Assembly: GCA_950295325.1 (NCBI GenBank)
Contig: OX485803.1
Location: 4,216,001 to 4,280,000, forward strand
Direction of reading: 5' to 3'
From: Polytrichum commune
Lineage: Eukaryota; Streptophyta; Polytrichopsida; Polytrichales; Polytrichaceae
DNA length: 64,000 bases
Part shown: one piece after another, positions 46,405 to 58,031 of the stretch
Numbering within the stretch: position 1 is the first letter of the stretch
Layout: each line of letters begins with the position of its first letter
Translations under genes and position numbers: made by a program
The notes under the pieces: model-generated
The model's database searches: none
The model's input: the letters and a program-made list of their open reading frames with translations, nothing else
What the model was told of the DNA's origin: nothing

Positions 46405-46912
46405 GCTTAGGCAGCCAACAGTCTTCTCAGCTGAAACCGGCTTAGACAGTCAGCAGTCTTAGCACTGAACCAGCTTAAGAGCCAGCAGTCTTCGCACTGA
46501 AACCAACTTAGGAGCCATCAGTCTTCGCACTGAACCAGCTTAGCAGCCGGCAACCTTTCCAACCGAAACCAACTGAGACAGTCAGTAGTCTTAGCACTGA
46601 AACCAACTTAGGCAGCCAGCAGTCTTCGTGGCTGAAACCGGCTTAGACAGTCAGCAGTCTTAGCACTGAACCAGCTTAGGCAGCCAGCAGTCTTCGCACT
46701 GAACCAGCTTAGGAGCTAGCAGTCTTCGCACTGAAACCAACTTAGGCAGCCGGCAACCTTCGCACTGAACCCAACTTAGGCAACCAGCAGTCTTCGCACT
46801 GAAACCAGCTTAGGCAGTCAGCAACCTTCTCAACCGAAACCAGCTGAGACAGTCAGCAGTCTTAGCACTGAAACCAGCTTAGGAGCCAGCAGTCTTCTCA
46901 TTGATAAGTCAT
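46405..46912. repeat. Minisatellite, about 15 copies of a 32-35 bp unit
   Basis: The consensus is near GCTTAGGCAGCCAGCAGTC followed by TTCGCACTGAAACCA. Variant units recur in order: the pair (…GCTGAAACCG + GCTTAGACAGTCAGCAG…) occurs at units 1-2 and 7-8. The pair (…CAACCGAAACCA + (A/G)CTGAGACAGTCAG…) occurs at units 5-6 and 13-14. This points to a higher-order unit of six to eight repeats. Spacing is too regular and the spacers too similar for a CRISPR array. Confidence 0.9.
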
Positions 46913-47110
46913 CTCCAAATGAATCCCCTAAGCCCTAACTAATCCCAGTAACCTTCCTCAACTTCCTACCTAATTTCTCTAATTAATTTCACTAATTTCC
47001 CTAACACCTACTTACCTAACTCACACATTAATCAACTATATTTCTAAGTTCCCCCTAATCAACTATATGTTCTACCACACTACAACAACACACACACACA
47101 CCCACACACA

Positions 47111-47112
<2 letters not shown>

Positions 47113-47192
<80 letters not shown>
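47113..47192. repeat. (GA)n microsatellite, about 80 bp
   Basis: An uninterrupted GA run, the longest dinucleotide tract in the window, preceded by a short (CA)n stretch (about 47088-47111). Length makes it likely to be polymorphic. Confidence 0.95.
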
Positions 47193-47195
<3 letters not shown>

Positions 47196-47600
47196 GGGAG
47201 GGCACCCCACACCACGAACCCTCTAACCTTTCCTACTTAGTAGGACCTTATCCTATCCACTAACTCCTTACCCCCTAAACCAACAAGAACACGTTCTAAT
47301 TCAAACATTTAAACCCAAGGCCTTTCCCCTTGCCTCATCAAACACTACTACTCTAATCAAAACACTCCCTAATGCCACTAATCCTCACTTAACCACACAA
47401 AATGGCTTAAGGCCTAAACATAAATCCACACCAAGCCTCACTCTTTTTATACTTTTGATTGTTTTAATAACACTCCAATTGCAATTCTAATTAAATTCTA
47501 AACATAAAACAAATATGAGCACTCATTTTGGGCTCATAACCCCCCAAACATACTCGAAAACTTAATCAACACCTTACCACTAGCACACTCCTACTTCTCA

Positions 47601-48226
47601 AGTCCATCAACTTGTCCTACCAATTTCACATGGTACCACCCACCACACAAGAGAGATCAAATCTTCGGATCTCTAGGCCCAACCTTCAATACACAACAGT
47701 CCAGCCACATCTATGCTCATATTACCAACATAAACCTTATCCTCAAAGTCATCAAGTGGGCCAAAATTACACAACAAACAAACGCAAACACCACCACCAC
47801 CATCATCATTACACACAACGATTGGACATTACAAACAACAAAATCGACCCTCTCCAACAAACAAACAAAACCCCCATTTTAACAATCCCCCTATATACCC
47901 TCCAATACACACAACCCCCAACTTCCCTCCATATTGCACCACCACGAACCTTTTCTCACCTCCATAATACATATCTCTCACACCAACACCCACCACCTCA
48001 TAAATACCTTCCTCCAAAACCTCCCGAATTCCTACCTCAATGTCAGCACCACATACCCCAACCCACCCCTCCATACAACAACACCACGAAACATCAAAAT
48101 CCAAAAAAGTTGGCACAAAGACAAACCTCTACCCCAAACGACCACAATCCAAATTCCCCCCTTCCCCCTCCTCTCCCACCACAAATCACCAACCTCCACC
48201 CACTAAGATTCTAGAGCATCCAATCT
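47601..48226 (+). pseudogene. LINE ORF2 region upstream of RNase H
   Basis: In one plus-strand frame the stretch SSHIYAHITNINLILKVIKW (about 47700-47760) resembles the conserved segment that precedes RNase H in this LINE type. Before and after it the reading is Pro/His/Thr-rich and frames change. The longest open frame here (47612-48214) is not the ancestral one, as it lacks these words. Confidence 0.4.
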
Positions 48227-48680
48227 TACTACACTTATGAATCATTCACACCACCCGGTAATGAAGGAAATGACAACATAGTTGGCTCATGAATATATAA
48301 TGGTCTGCTCTAAAACCCACATAGCATTTAAACTAATAGGATATCCAAATATCCTTTAGGCATTATTGTATGTGTTTCTATTGGCCCATAGAATACACTA
48401 AATCCTTAACCATGGATACATTTACCTTCACAAATAGCCTCGGTAGCATATACCTCCCAATAAACCACATCAAACACCCATCCTCTCAATACATGCATCT
48501 AAATAAATTACTCATCACCCACATCATTGCATCCATTAAATCATCCAAACATAATGTCACAATCCATAAAGTTAGAGCCCATACAAATATAATGGGCAAT
48601 GACGTAGTTGACAAACTAGCCAAAAAAAAAACAGGCACTAGAACCAACGATATTAGTCACCCCCTACCACCTCATAGGTC
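48227..48680 (+). pseudogene. LINE RNase H domain, catalytically dead
   Basis: The domain opens with YTYESFTPPGNEG (from 48230), where YTDGSFTPP is expected, so the first catalytic Asp is Tyr. The middle reads TNSLGSIY where TDSL is expected (Asp to Asn). The C-terminal block VTIHKVRAHTNIMGNDVVDKLAKK keeps the KVRAHT motif and the last Asp. A TGA interrupts near 48284. The order and motifs are those of type I RNase H in LINEs. Confidence 0.75.
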
Positions 48681-48914
48681 ACCAAACACCACACTAGCCC
48701 AGTATACCGCCCACCTCTACCCAACATGTGAGCTCCATACGCCATCTCAAATCATACATACACAAAGAATATAAAAATGCACTCACTTCCTTAGCAACAA
48801 AAACCATCCCAACTATCCATAAATAGCTCTCAAACAAAGATCTCCACCCAACCGGGCCTAGCATCTTATGGAAGGCCAAATGGACTTTAGACACACAAAT
48901 CTCACAAATATTAA

Positions 48915-49720
48915 AATTTTGATATGGACAATACATGGGCAACCAGAGGGGGAGGGGAACATGTACTCAAACATGACATTTCCCCACTATGCAACCTTAT
49001 AAAAAATGACACATGCTTACATCTATTATCATGTTGCAAAAACTATCATAAAAATAACCTCTATGTCAACCGTCATAACAAGGCAACCCATGCATTGGCT
49101 AACACCCTAAAGGCACACCCTAATACATGATATCTCGCACTAATAAACACCAAATTGAATACCCGTAATGATCAACCGCCAGATAAATCGACCCCATCAT
49201 GGTTACTCCCATGCATATGCTACTTGCCAAAATGTATTCGTCCAGGCCACCTACACTTGAACATGCTATGCCTAATAGGCGTCCCACCAAACATTAAACC
49301 ACCTTTCACTCCTAACCCAAACACCACAATACATATCCTAGAATTTACATATTGTAATGCTTGCTTCCATACCACCACTACCGCCCATAAACTAGATAAA
49401 TACGCAATATTATAACCCCTCTTCTCCCAACAAGGTTGGATCAGCCCCCCCCCCCCCCCATCATAATCATAGTCAATATAAGAGGCGCCCTCCACACACC
49501 AACTATTGAACATGTCATTGAAATTAAAATCCCCCAGTACAAAATCAATAAATCGATGGAGTCCATCTCACAAATAGCCATCAAATATCTCACATACATC
49601 ATAACTAAACTAAAGAAAATTGGAAATGAATCAAGCCCCAATACTACAAGATTAAAACACATTGACCCAATAGATATAAAACTAATTACACAATCCACAT
49701 ATTACCAATAGGCACTAAGC
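48915..49720 (+). pseudogene. LINE C-terminal zinc knuckle and restriction-like endonuclease-like region
   Basis: One frame from 48924 carries SPLC, then H and C in the C-C-H-C spacing of a LINE knuckle (first Cys now Ser), then RHN at 49071-49079. Next come CICYLPKC, a hydrophobic LCLIGVP, EFTYCN with Glu at 49341, and HKLDKY with Lys at 49389 and 49398. After a C14 run a second frame continues IIIIVNIRGALHTPTIEHV and AIKYLTYI. RHN, then (PD), then E, then K..KY is the order of the restriction-like endonuclease of R2-type LINEs; the expected PD reads LN. TGA at 49128 stands where CGA is likely. Confidence 0.55.
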
Positions 49721-50269
49721 CACTCACTCCCCCAAATCCACACGGATACGGTTGAGAGTAGGTGAACTTACATCGCATGTTGGTGGTTATAAGTTGATGT
49801 TCTATTTATTTATTTATTTAGCAAGCAGGCCATTCCGAATCGGCCCTCCCCGTATTTAGTTGTGGTGATTGGAATGTACATGTTTGTGGATTCTTCAACT
49901 AAATACATAGGTTCTCCCGATTGTGTTCCCTACTGAGTCAGGACTAGTTGATAGAATTTGAAGATGTAGCTTAATCTCTTTAAGACATATATATTTATGG
50001 CGTTCGTTATTTAATTTGTGTTGCATTAGCAAATCTACAATGAAATATCATCAAAAATTTGATTCCGAATACATGAAGTATCAGACCTCCCCTTATACAA
50101 TTATGGTGATTGGAAATTAAATGTTTGTTGATTTCTTAATTGAATACATAGGTCCTCCCAATTGTGTTCCCTATTGAGTCAGGACTAGTTGATAGAATTT
50201 GAAGATGTAGCTTAATCTCTTTAAGACATATATCTTTATGGCGTTTGTTCTTTGATCCTTGCCTAAGTA
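49721..50269. repeat. Direct repeat, 241-bp period
   Basis: Copy 1 (about 49851-50014) and copy 2 (about 50091-50255) share TGTTCCCTA.TGAGTCAGGA, then ATTTGAAGATGTAGCTTAATC, then TTTATGGCGTT(C/T)GTT, at about 90% identity. A (TTTA)n run (49803-49820) precedes copy 1 and may be the LINE 3' tail. No gene. Confidence 0.75.
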
Positions 50270-50690
50270 CACACCAATCAAATATAGGTGTCCGATTAAG
50301 AAAAGTAATTGAATAACACCCGCATATCTTAAGGATAAATGGCATGGAGTAAGGTAAGGTAAGCGGGTCTTAAATGGGAATTTTTCTCTATGCACCCACT
50401 TCTCATAGGATATGAAATTCGTAATTAGTGTGAGATGATTAGCAAAATCCGATTTGTGTATGTAGCCCCTTTCCTCATAATTTTAGACGTTGTATGGGTA
50501 TCCTATTCATTGTCAAGAGTAAAGATTCTTTGAGTTAGAAAATATTCATGTAGGTCCTTCCAATTATGTTGACTATTTTGTCTATGATAGTTAATTGATT
50601 TTGAGCATGTAGTCCAATCTCTTTCAACACATCTTCCTTGGGTCTTTGTTGTTAGATCCATACCCAACTATCTTTCTCTCTTAAAAAAGA
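50270..50690 (+). repeat. Dispersed repeat family, copy 2
   Basis: Contains CCCACTTCTCATAGGATATG, ATTAGTGTGAGATGATTAGC, a TGTAGCC word and ATTTTGAGCATGTAGTCCAAT, in the same order as copies at 20431 and 62600. No coding sequence. Confidence 0.6.
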
Positions 50691-52150
50691 GAATCCATCA
50701 TGGAGCCACGTCATGTCTTCATATGGGTCATCCACTTAGCATGATATCCATTCATGTTTCAATAATAGTTAGATGTAAGTCCCATTTGATTTTGTTTCTA
50801 TTGATAGATAACAATGCTCCATAGTGATTTTGAAACTCATGGAAAGACACTAAGACTCGAACACGAGGAAGTGAATTCTTCTTGCTCATGGGTATTGCCC
50901 ATTGTAAGGATCGTCCTTAGTAGTGTGAGCAACACTCCAAGCCGAACATGCTTCAAAAATGGCATTTAAGCTCATTATGAGAGACAATCGTCATCATGTT
51001 AATGAATTTTGACCACCTCAAAATAGGCATATGAACCCAAAAATAAAATCATTATCAAACTCTCACATACATGTACTATGAATAAATAATAAACATAAGA
51101 CACTATTCATGTTTAAAATGAGGGTTATCATCATCCTATCATCCATCAATTTTGGATAAAACAAGATTTTCACTAGTTGCCCCTCCTTGAGAAGTTCAAC
51201 TTTGTAATTGTTGACTTCTCAAGTCTTGTTGAAATGAATATATTTATCTTATCACATCTTTATAATGGAGTTGGGTTCCACATACAAGTTGATTATATAA
51301 TATGTTGGTGATAGCGGGCTGAATTGTTCATGTAATACTCACTCTTGCTTTGCCTTATACTCCCCCACTTAGTTCAAGTTGACAACCACTGCAAATTACC
51401 TTGGGGTCAAAACTAGTTCTCAAAACACTTATAACTTCTGTTCTTCATCCATATTGCAACCACATTTAAAAAAAAAGTATGTTTTGCTAATGTGGTAATA
51501 AGCATAAAAACAATTGTAGAATTTTGTTAAATTAGCGTGGAGCAACCAAATTGCACATATCGGTGTATCTTCTAATGTAGTTTGATGATTATTGTAGTAC
51601 CATGACATATTCAACATTAATTGTATCATTTAGAGATTCATAAATCTTTATTGAAAATCTTTGTCATAAAAAACATTTTTTACAAAAAGAAAAGTGAAAA
51701 AGAGATATTCTATTTGTCAAAAAAAAAGGGTAAACAAAATAATTATTGACAACAATTTGCCTACACCAACTTGGGACTACGATACCTAACTTCAGAAAGT
51801 TGAGGGCCTAGAACATCAATGAACGGGGAGAACCGACCACTAGTTACTGATGAGCTGGTTGAGTTTGAGGGGCCAATCACACCAGTCACTTCCAGCATCA
51901 TCCATCGGCATCTCTAGCTGCAATAGTGGTCGGCCAACATCTAGTTCTCAACATAATCCCCAACAATGTCACGGCTAAAACCGGACAGGAAACGTTTGTC
52001 TAATTGGAGCATGTGAAACAACCCGTTGAAGTTCAAGACTTCATGGAAAAGAAAAAGAAAATATCATTTTGAAAAGAATCTATGGAATATACCCCAAATT
52101 AATAAAGGAAACCCGAAAGACCACATCATGTAACCGATCGGACTTGGAAA
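50691..52150. other. Intergenic, AT-rich, no gene seen
   Basis: No conserved frame or repeat structure is evident beyond short A runs (51469-51476, 51721-51728). Confidence 0.4.
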
Positions 52151-52570
52151 CACTCGATTATGCCCTAAAATCTCCGCGCACACCGTAGTGGTGTGTATCC
52201 ACCCCCGAAGCCGCTTGTTGGGTGCGGCCTCCAATGAAGGTGCGGAGATTCCGGCTTCGATTCGATTCGGAGTCGGAGTCCATCCTACTTCTAGCTAGCT
52301 AGTTCGACAAGGTTTGCTTTTCTTGCGGTGTGGAATTATTCGTCCCTAAGTAGGCTATGTGAGTCTCCACACGAGCCTCCGAGACCACATACTGTAGAAC
52401 TCCTCCTCCTCGTAGTCGCTCATGATTAGCTTCATGGGCCGGGGCCGGCCGGGAGCGAGGGGAGATCGAGCCACCAAGATATTATGCCCATGCTTCCGAG
52501 TGTGAGTCTAGTGTTCAATGAATGGGGGCCATCTTTGAGGTCGAGCATGCATGTGTTGTGCCCCCTCGGT
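52151..52570. other. GC-rich island with a short minus-strand frame
   Basis: About 400 bp of high GC in an AT-rich setting. On the minus strand an ATG near 52434 opens MKLIMSDYEEEEFYSMW, a short acidic frame that stops within about 30 codons. It could be the start of a decayed transposase or gene fragment. I do not recognise it. CTAGCTAGCTAG lies at about 52292-52302. Confidence 0.3.
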
Positions 52571-53455
52571 TTCCTTGTTGTAGCTCATTCAAGTGGTTAC
52601 ACGTAACTTAATTATCAACATCCTTGCTTACTATGGTGTATTAATCCGTCGCTTTAAGCGTTGAGTGTGTGTATATATATATATATATATCAAATTATCT
52701 TGTTATTAAACTGAAAGGGGGGTCATGCACATCAAAATATGTATTTTTTAGATTATGTATGTTAAAAATGCATGGTTCGGATATTTATTGGAAGATTTTT
52801 TAGAAGTGATATGAAAATATGGTGTTAAGATGGTGTGAATTATCATGATTGTTGGGTATTCTTTGTGTATTCCTTGTTGTAGCTCATTCAAGTGGTTACA
52901 CGTAACTTATCAACATCCTTGCTTAATATGGTGTTTTAATCCGCCGCTTTAAGCGTTGAGTGTGTGTGTGTATATATATATATATCAAATTATCTTGTTA
53001 TTAAACTGAAAGGGGGGTCATGCACATCAAAATATGTATTTTTTAGATTATGTATGTTAAGAATGTATGGTTCGGATATTTATTGGAAGATTTTTTAGAA
53101 GTGATATGAAAACATGGTATTAAGATGGTGTGAATTATCATGATTGTTGTGTATTCTTTGTGTATTCCTTGTTGTAGCTCATTCAAGTGGTTACACGTGA
53201 CTTATCAACATTCTTGCTTAATATGGTGTTTTAATCCGCCGCTTTAAGCGTCGAGTGTGTGTGTATATATATATCAAATTATCTTGTTATTAAACTGAAA
53301 GGGGGGTCATGCACATCAAAATATGTATTTTTTAGATTATGTATGTTAAAAATGTATGGTTCGGATATTTATTGGAAGATTTTTTAGAAGTGACATGAAA
53401 ACATGGTGTTAAGATGGTGTGAATTATCATGATTGTTGTGTATTCTTTGTGTAGA
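52571..53455. repeat. Three-copy tandem array, unit about 297 bp
   Basis: Copies start at 52571, 52870 and 53165, each with TTCCTTGTTGTAGCTCATTC, then CGCTTTAAGCG, a (TG)n(TA)n tract, AAACTGAAAGGGGGGTCATG, and ATGGTTCGGATATTTATTGG. Identity is very high apart from the length of the TA tract (about 20, 14 and 10 bases) and a few substitutions. No coding capacity. Confidence 0.92.
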
Positions 53456-54843
53456 ATTTTAGGGTGTTGATTTTGGGTGGGGATGTTGGTTTTAACACCC
53501 ACTTCTATTATAGAACTAAACACGTGATGAGCACGAGATCCATCAGCAAATCCAAACCGTGGGTTTCATTGCGTTTGAATGCAGTGGTTTGTCGCTAAAT
53601 CACAATTCTCAAAAGGGGGGATGTTTCAATCTGTGAAATTTCATGTTCTTTCCATGGACGAAATCACCATAAAAATGCCTAGATTTTATAGAATCTAGAT
53701 GACAGTCACCGAATTTGGGATGACTGTACACATTTAATGGAAGATTAGTACAATCGTTCATATGTGGCTTTAATGATAGTAGCCAACGCTGCTCTCTTGA
53801 GGAGGAAAACCCATTGGTGGCCTTCGCCATTTCCTCTCAGTTATTCTCTTTCTTAATGATTGATCATATAGGTGCCCGAATTTGACAGTTGAGCGTAGAA
53901 AGGTTAACATATTTTGACCACACGTCTTTTGAGCACAAAGACTTCGTTTCGAGCAAGATCCGATCATTTGAAATTGAGAGTCCACATATGAACACGTTTT
54001 AGGTTTCTAAGGGTTAAGATAAGTATCCAACTTAGGATCGATTACCTTTACTAGGTGCCACAAAAGTTGATCCAGTATATTCATAAGCATTTGTGTAGGC
54101 AAGTTGGAAACTCATTGCAATTATGATTGGAACAAGGTGGCCCCTTTTCATTGGAGGACAACATGGTAAACGTTGTGTCCGGAGAGAGAGAAATATCATT
54201 TACAAGGGTACCTCTCACTCAACTAGTGTAAAAGCTACCCCTCCCCGCCCCCCCTTCCCAATAGGCTTGTGACCTCCTCTTTCCACCTATCAAGCTTTGA
54301 AAGAATCTTAGGATCTAAAATTGGGTATCTGCACATGACCCGCTATCCTCAATCCTTGATCAGCCTATACAATGTTAGCTTGGCCCACCCATCCTATAGG
54401 ACAAGCTAGGAAGCCATATTCTAATAAACCAACACTATTCTTTGTGTGTGGAAATTTACTCATTAAGAAAATTTTAAGTGACTTTGTGTTTAGTCTCATA
54501 AACGCAGGGTTTGAAACTAATCCCATGGTTTCATCTACTTTACTTTACGAATGACCCTATTTTGAAGGGCTTAATGATGGATGAACAAGAGGTATGTTTT
54601 TGAAAGAGTACACCGAGGACTATCTTCTCTTCAGATTATTGCCTCATGAGTTGCAACTTATCGTTACAATTTATTACACCTATTTGAATTATTATTAGTG
54701 TGGATTGGCGTTTGGAGTTGTAACATGTTGCTCTAACTTTTTGCTGAGAATATCATGTAGATAACACAAATAGTTAGACTAAATCTCTAATTTAGCTAAT
54801 GTCATATCAAAAACTTGGACACATTAGAGTGCCTTATGTGGGC
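53456..54843. other. Intergenic, no gene seen
   Basis: Short unrelated frames only. A C/T-rich patch lies at 54240-54262. No terminal repeats found. Confidence 0.4.
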
Positions 54844-54846
54844 TTA

Positions 54847-55184
54847 CTACACTAAATATTGTATTTAGTGTCATATGGGTATTTTATGTATCTAATTACA
54901 ATTCTTATGAATTTTCATCCCAAATTGTTTTTAGTTCATCCACTTTGGGTATATTAAGCATCCTAACATTTATGTAATGGTATATTGTCATGGATGATTG
55001 AAATTGGGATGAAAAATCACAATATTTGCAACATTGTAAATCTATAAGGTCCAATATTTCTTACAAGGAATGACAAATAATGTTAGGTTTACGTTCAGTG
55101 TTGGTGGCACTACACGGGCGGTTTACAATTAGTATTGAGCAACACAAATGGAATTAGTTACACTAAATGCAATATTTAGTGTAG
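54847..55184 (+). mobile_element. Tourist-like MITE with hairpin ends, copy 1
   Basis: The left end CTACACTAAATATTGTATTTAGTGT and right end are inverse complements with one mismatch over about 25 bases. Each end is itself a palindrome (ACTAAATA…TATTTAGT). TTA lies on both sides (54844-54846 and 55185-55187), the target duplication of Tourist/PIF-Harbinger MITEs. No transposase. A related element in reverse orientation is at 63321-63681. Confidence 0.85.
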
Positions 55185-55187
55185 TTA

Positions 55188-55780
55188 ATCATGCTTAGGT
55201 TGTTTACTTTTTGTGGTGTGATGTGGTTCCACCGGGCTCACCTTGAAGAGATGCCAAACTCTTGAACTATTAGGTTCCTAGGGCCATGGCTAGACGACAA
55301 CCTCTTTGAGTCGGGTCACCACCATTATTACCCAAGGTATTAATGTAAGTCAACTAAATTATAGCATTTATTTTTTAATGTTTTGACCCCAAAATTATCA
55401 TTAAAGGCTCCAAATTAGTCTAGACGAACCCACTTGATAAAGATCATAAACTCATGAGGGTCAAGTCCCTATACCCTGGTAATAGTGGTGGGCATCAAGC
55501 CTTAGTCGGGTCCCCAGTGACCTTCTATGTTTTCTTTGGTAATGAAATGAAACTTGATTAAGTGTGGCGCACACTAATCATCGTCAATCCCCATTAATTT
55601 TCTTTTAGTCCTTGAGTGACAACTAGAGAAGGTGTCACATGCCACATGACACACCAATCGTCACACTTTACTAAATCGTCTGTTTAGTGTAGTATGCACA
55701 TCAATGGTTACAAAATAATTTGTTTGATGAACCCAATTGGAGGTTAGAACAACACAACACTCCAAATGACAACCTACCTT
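55188..55780. other. Intergenic; possible end of a third Tourist-like copy
   Basis: No gene. TTTACTAAATCGTCTGTTTAG followed by TGTAG (55668-55693) resembles a right end of the Tourist-like family, but no left end was found. Confidence 0.35.
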
Positions 55781-56430
55781 TTCAAAAGGCTCAAGATAAT
55801 ATGGATGGAGATGAATGATGGGGACCTCAACCAAGAGTAGTGGCATGCCCTTGAGGTTAAATCTATCATTTGGGATAAGTGTATCAAATTTGGCAAGATG
55901 GCTTGGAAGAGGGTGCGGAGGCTTATTAAGACCCCCCCCCCCTTCCCCTTGAAAGAGGCCTTTCTTAGCAAGTTGGACACTACTTGGGTTATTAGAGACA
56001 TCAATTATCATAAAACTAATTTTAACATGGATGGAACTGGCAAGTTCCTCAGTGGTAGGTGTGTCCATGCCTTGGTGGGTTGTGATGGTGATATGAGGGC
56101 AACCCTTAAAGTTGGTTCATTTGGTTCTTTGTTGTCAAGTTGGACCATATGAGGGGTCATTCACATTCATGCAAACCAATATGGTCCAACAAAGCAATTG
56201 TACATAAATTTAGCTTGTCAAAATGCATTGAAACATAAAGAGGTCTTTCCATGGGCCTTGCCGCGAGACCATATCACATATGATGTTGATTGACCATTAC
56301 CAAGCAATTTGAGCAAGAGGACAATCCCATACCTATGCACTTCAATGTCCTCCTCAAGATTTAGCTTGGTTCACTCCGAGAAAGACATGCATCAACCAAG
56401 GTTGTAACTTACATATAACACACAAATACA
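55781..56430 (+). pseudogene. Coding-like remnant, unrecognised
   Basis: A plus-strand frame (55898-56152) and its continuation with stops read as protein-like sequence (for example IHIHANQYGPTKQLYINLA near 56163-56220 and ALPRDHITYDVD near 56256-56290). A C12 run at 55929-55940 breaks it. It might be the endonuclease of a LINE or another transposon protein; I cannot place it. Confidence 0.25.
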
Positions 56431-58031
56431 TGCAATTATTTTTATGATGTTGTTACTTTGCACATGTGACCAAGGGCCATGAAAATGAATTAGGTCGTGA
56501 TCATGGTCATTGGTTTGTAGAGATGATCAAAAGATTTTCATATCACTTTTTAAGAACCTCAATTATGGCACATAATGTCAAGTGTACTTAGTCCAAAAGA
56601 AAAAGGATGGTCATTTCTCTTAAGCATGCATCTTTGATTACATCGAAATTAAATGAAGTGAAATAACCCAATTTTTGGTTTTAGCCAGGGGGTTTTGGGG
56701 TATTATTGAATGTAGTAGTATGTCAGTGTCAAACAAACACTTTTTTTCTTCTTTTTTTCTCATTCTTGGATGTAGTAGTGATAAAATTAATCTCCTTTAA
56801 GAATAAGAATGAAATAAACAAATTCCAAACCTCTCACCACAGGGGCTTTTGGGGTGTATCTATATTGTTTTGGGCCAATTTTCTTTATTGTTCTTGCATG
56901 TCTTTGTCACCATCAACACATCGCTAAGTTGTAGAATTTAACACAATGTTATTTTTGAAGGTTTATAAGAATTATCAAAAGGGCTAATGAATGGTTTGGA
57001 ATAATTACACTTAAATTGATTTCCCATATAAAATAATAATAGCCACCACCATAACAATCACTTCATGATTTTTTTTTTTTACATAATTCATATGTATATA
57101 TGATTGAAGTCAAATCATTGGCATGTTTTGTCTTTGATGGTCACTTTTATTTGGAATTTCTCATGTGATTCTTTGACATGCTCAATCTTGTTTTTGGTTA
57201 CCTATATGAAGTGGAATATGATCACCACTCATTCCTCAACCAAGGAGGGATCTTAAAAAGCGGGGTCACAGTCCTTGGTCACTATTATAAACATGCCCTT
57301 AACATTGCCTCACATGAATTGTTTGAGGTCAAGAGTCATTTGGTGCACTTGGTGATGCAACATCCAATTGAGTGGGAATTGTCACATAAAAGTCTACCTC
57401 TCACCATCCAACATTTAGACTTGATTTCCTACATGTTTGTGGCTAATTCACCTCAAATGTAATAAGTAGACTATTTCAAATGTAATGAGTAGACTAATTT
57501 TGATGTCAAATCAACTAAGAACAATAACACACAGACACATATTATTTGAGGGCTTTTATATTGCATGAATGAGAGGTTATAAGCTTGTATGCCATAATTC
57601 TCATTCACCCTATGTATGTAAGCAACCAACTCAAGTTGCAAATACCAATGTATTGCGACAACCCCCAACACAAACCCCAAGTCGCACTAGTAGGAAAGTG
57701 GGGTCCTCCTCACATGGCAATATCTCTCAAAATCCAATTTACATATAGTTTCAAATTTGACCTTTTCCTATTCATCAATGGATACTAACATGTGATATTT
57801 GATAAATTCTCTAACTAGGCTTCACTTGCTAAACACGCACACACATATAGACCATGCACTCAAACATTAAAGACGTGGATGCTTCATGAAGTGAAAGAAT
57901 CAGTTTTGCTAATTTTCATGTAACTAAATACAACATGTTGTTTGAAGTTCATTCTTAGAGGACTTGGGGTATGTTCATATTGAATACAATACTTTATGGG
58001 GCGGGGGGGAGGGGGGGTGCGGTTGTCCAAA
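56431..58031. other. Intergenic with one weak frame
   Basis: A frame at 57178-57462 (94 codons, ATG start) has no recognised family. A T/C-rich run lies at 56741-56762. Poly-G patches occur at 57999-58018. Nothing else is supported. Confidence 0.35.

Larger units (their letters stand above)
46013..47600. other. Non-LINE insert of unknown type within the LINE
   Basis: Base composition and coding continuity break at about 46013 (TGTGAGGCC…) and LINE-like sequence returns near 47600. The block holds the 15-copy minisatellite and the (GA)n tract. TGTGAGGCC could be an LTR start, but I found no matching end or target duplication, so a solo LTR is only a guess. Confidence 0.3.

Noticed and set aside
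46405-46912. CRISPR-like array
   Set aside because: The window is eukaryotic, the repeats are contiguous variants of one unit, and there are no distinct spacers or cas genes.
46013-47600. Solo LTR beginning TGTGAGGCC
   Set aside because: No matching CA end and no 5-bp target duplication could be found by eye.
47612-48214. 200-codon Pro/His/Thr-rich ORF as a gene
   Set aside because: The ancestral LINE coding words lie in another frame; this one is open only because the strand is G-poor.
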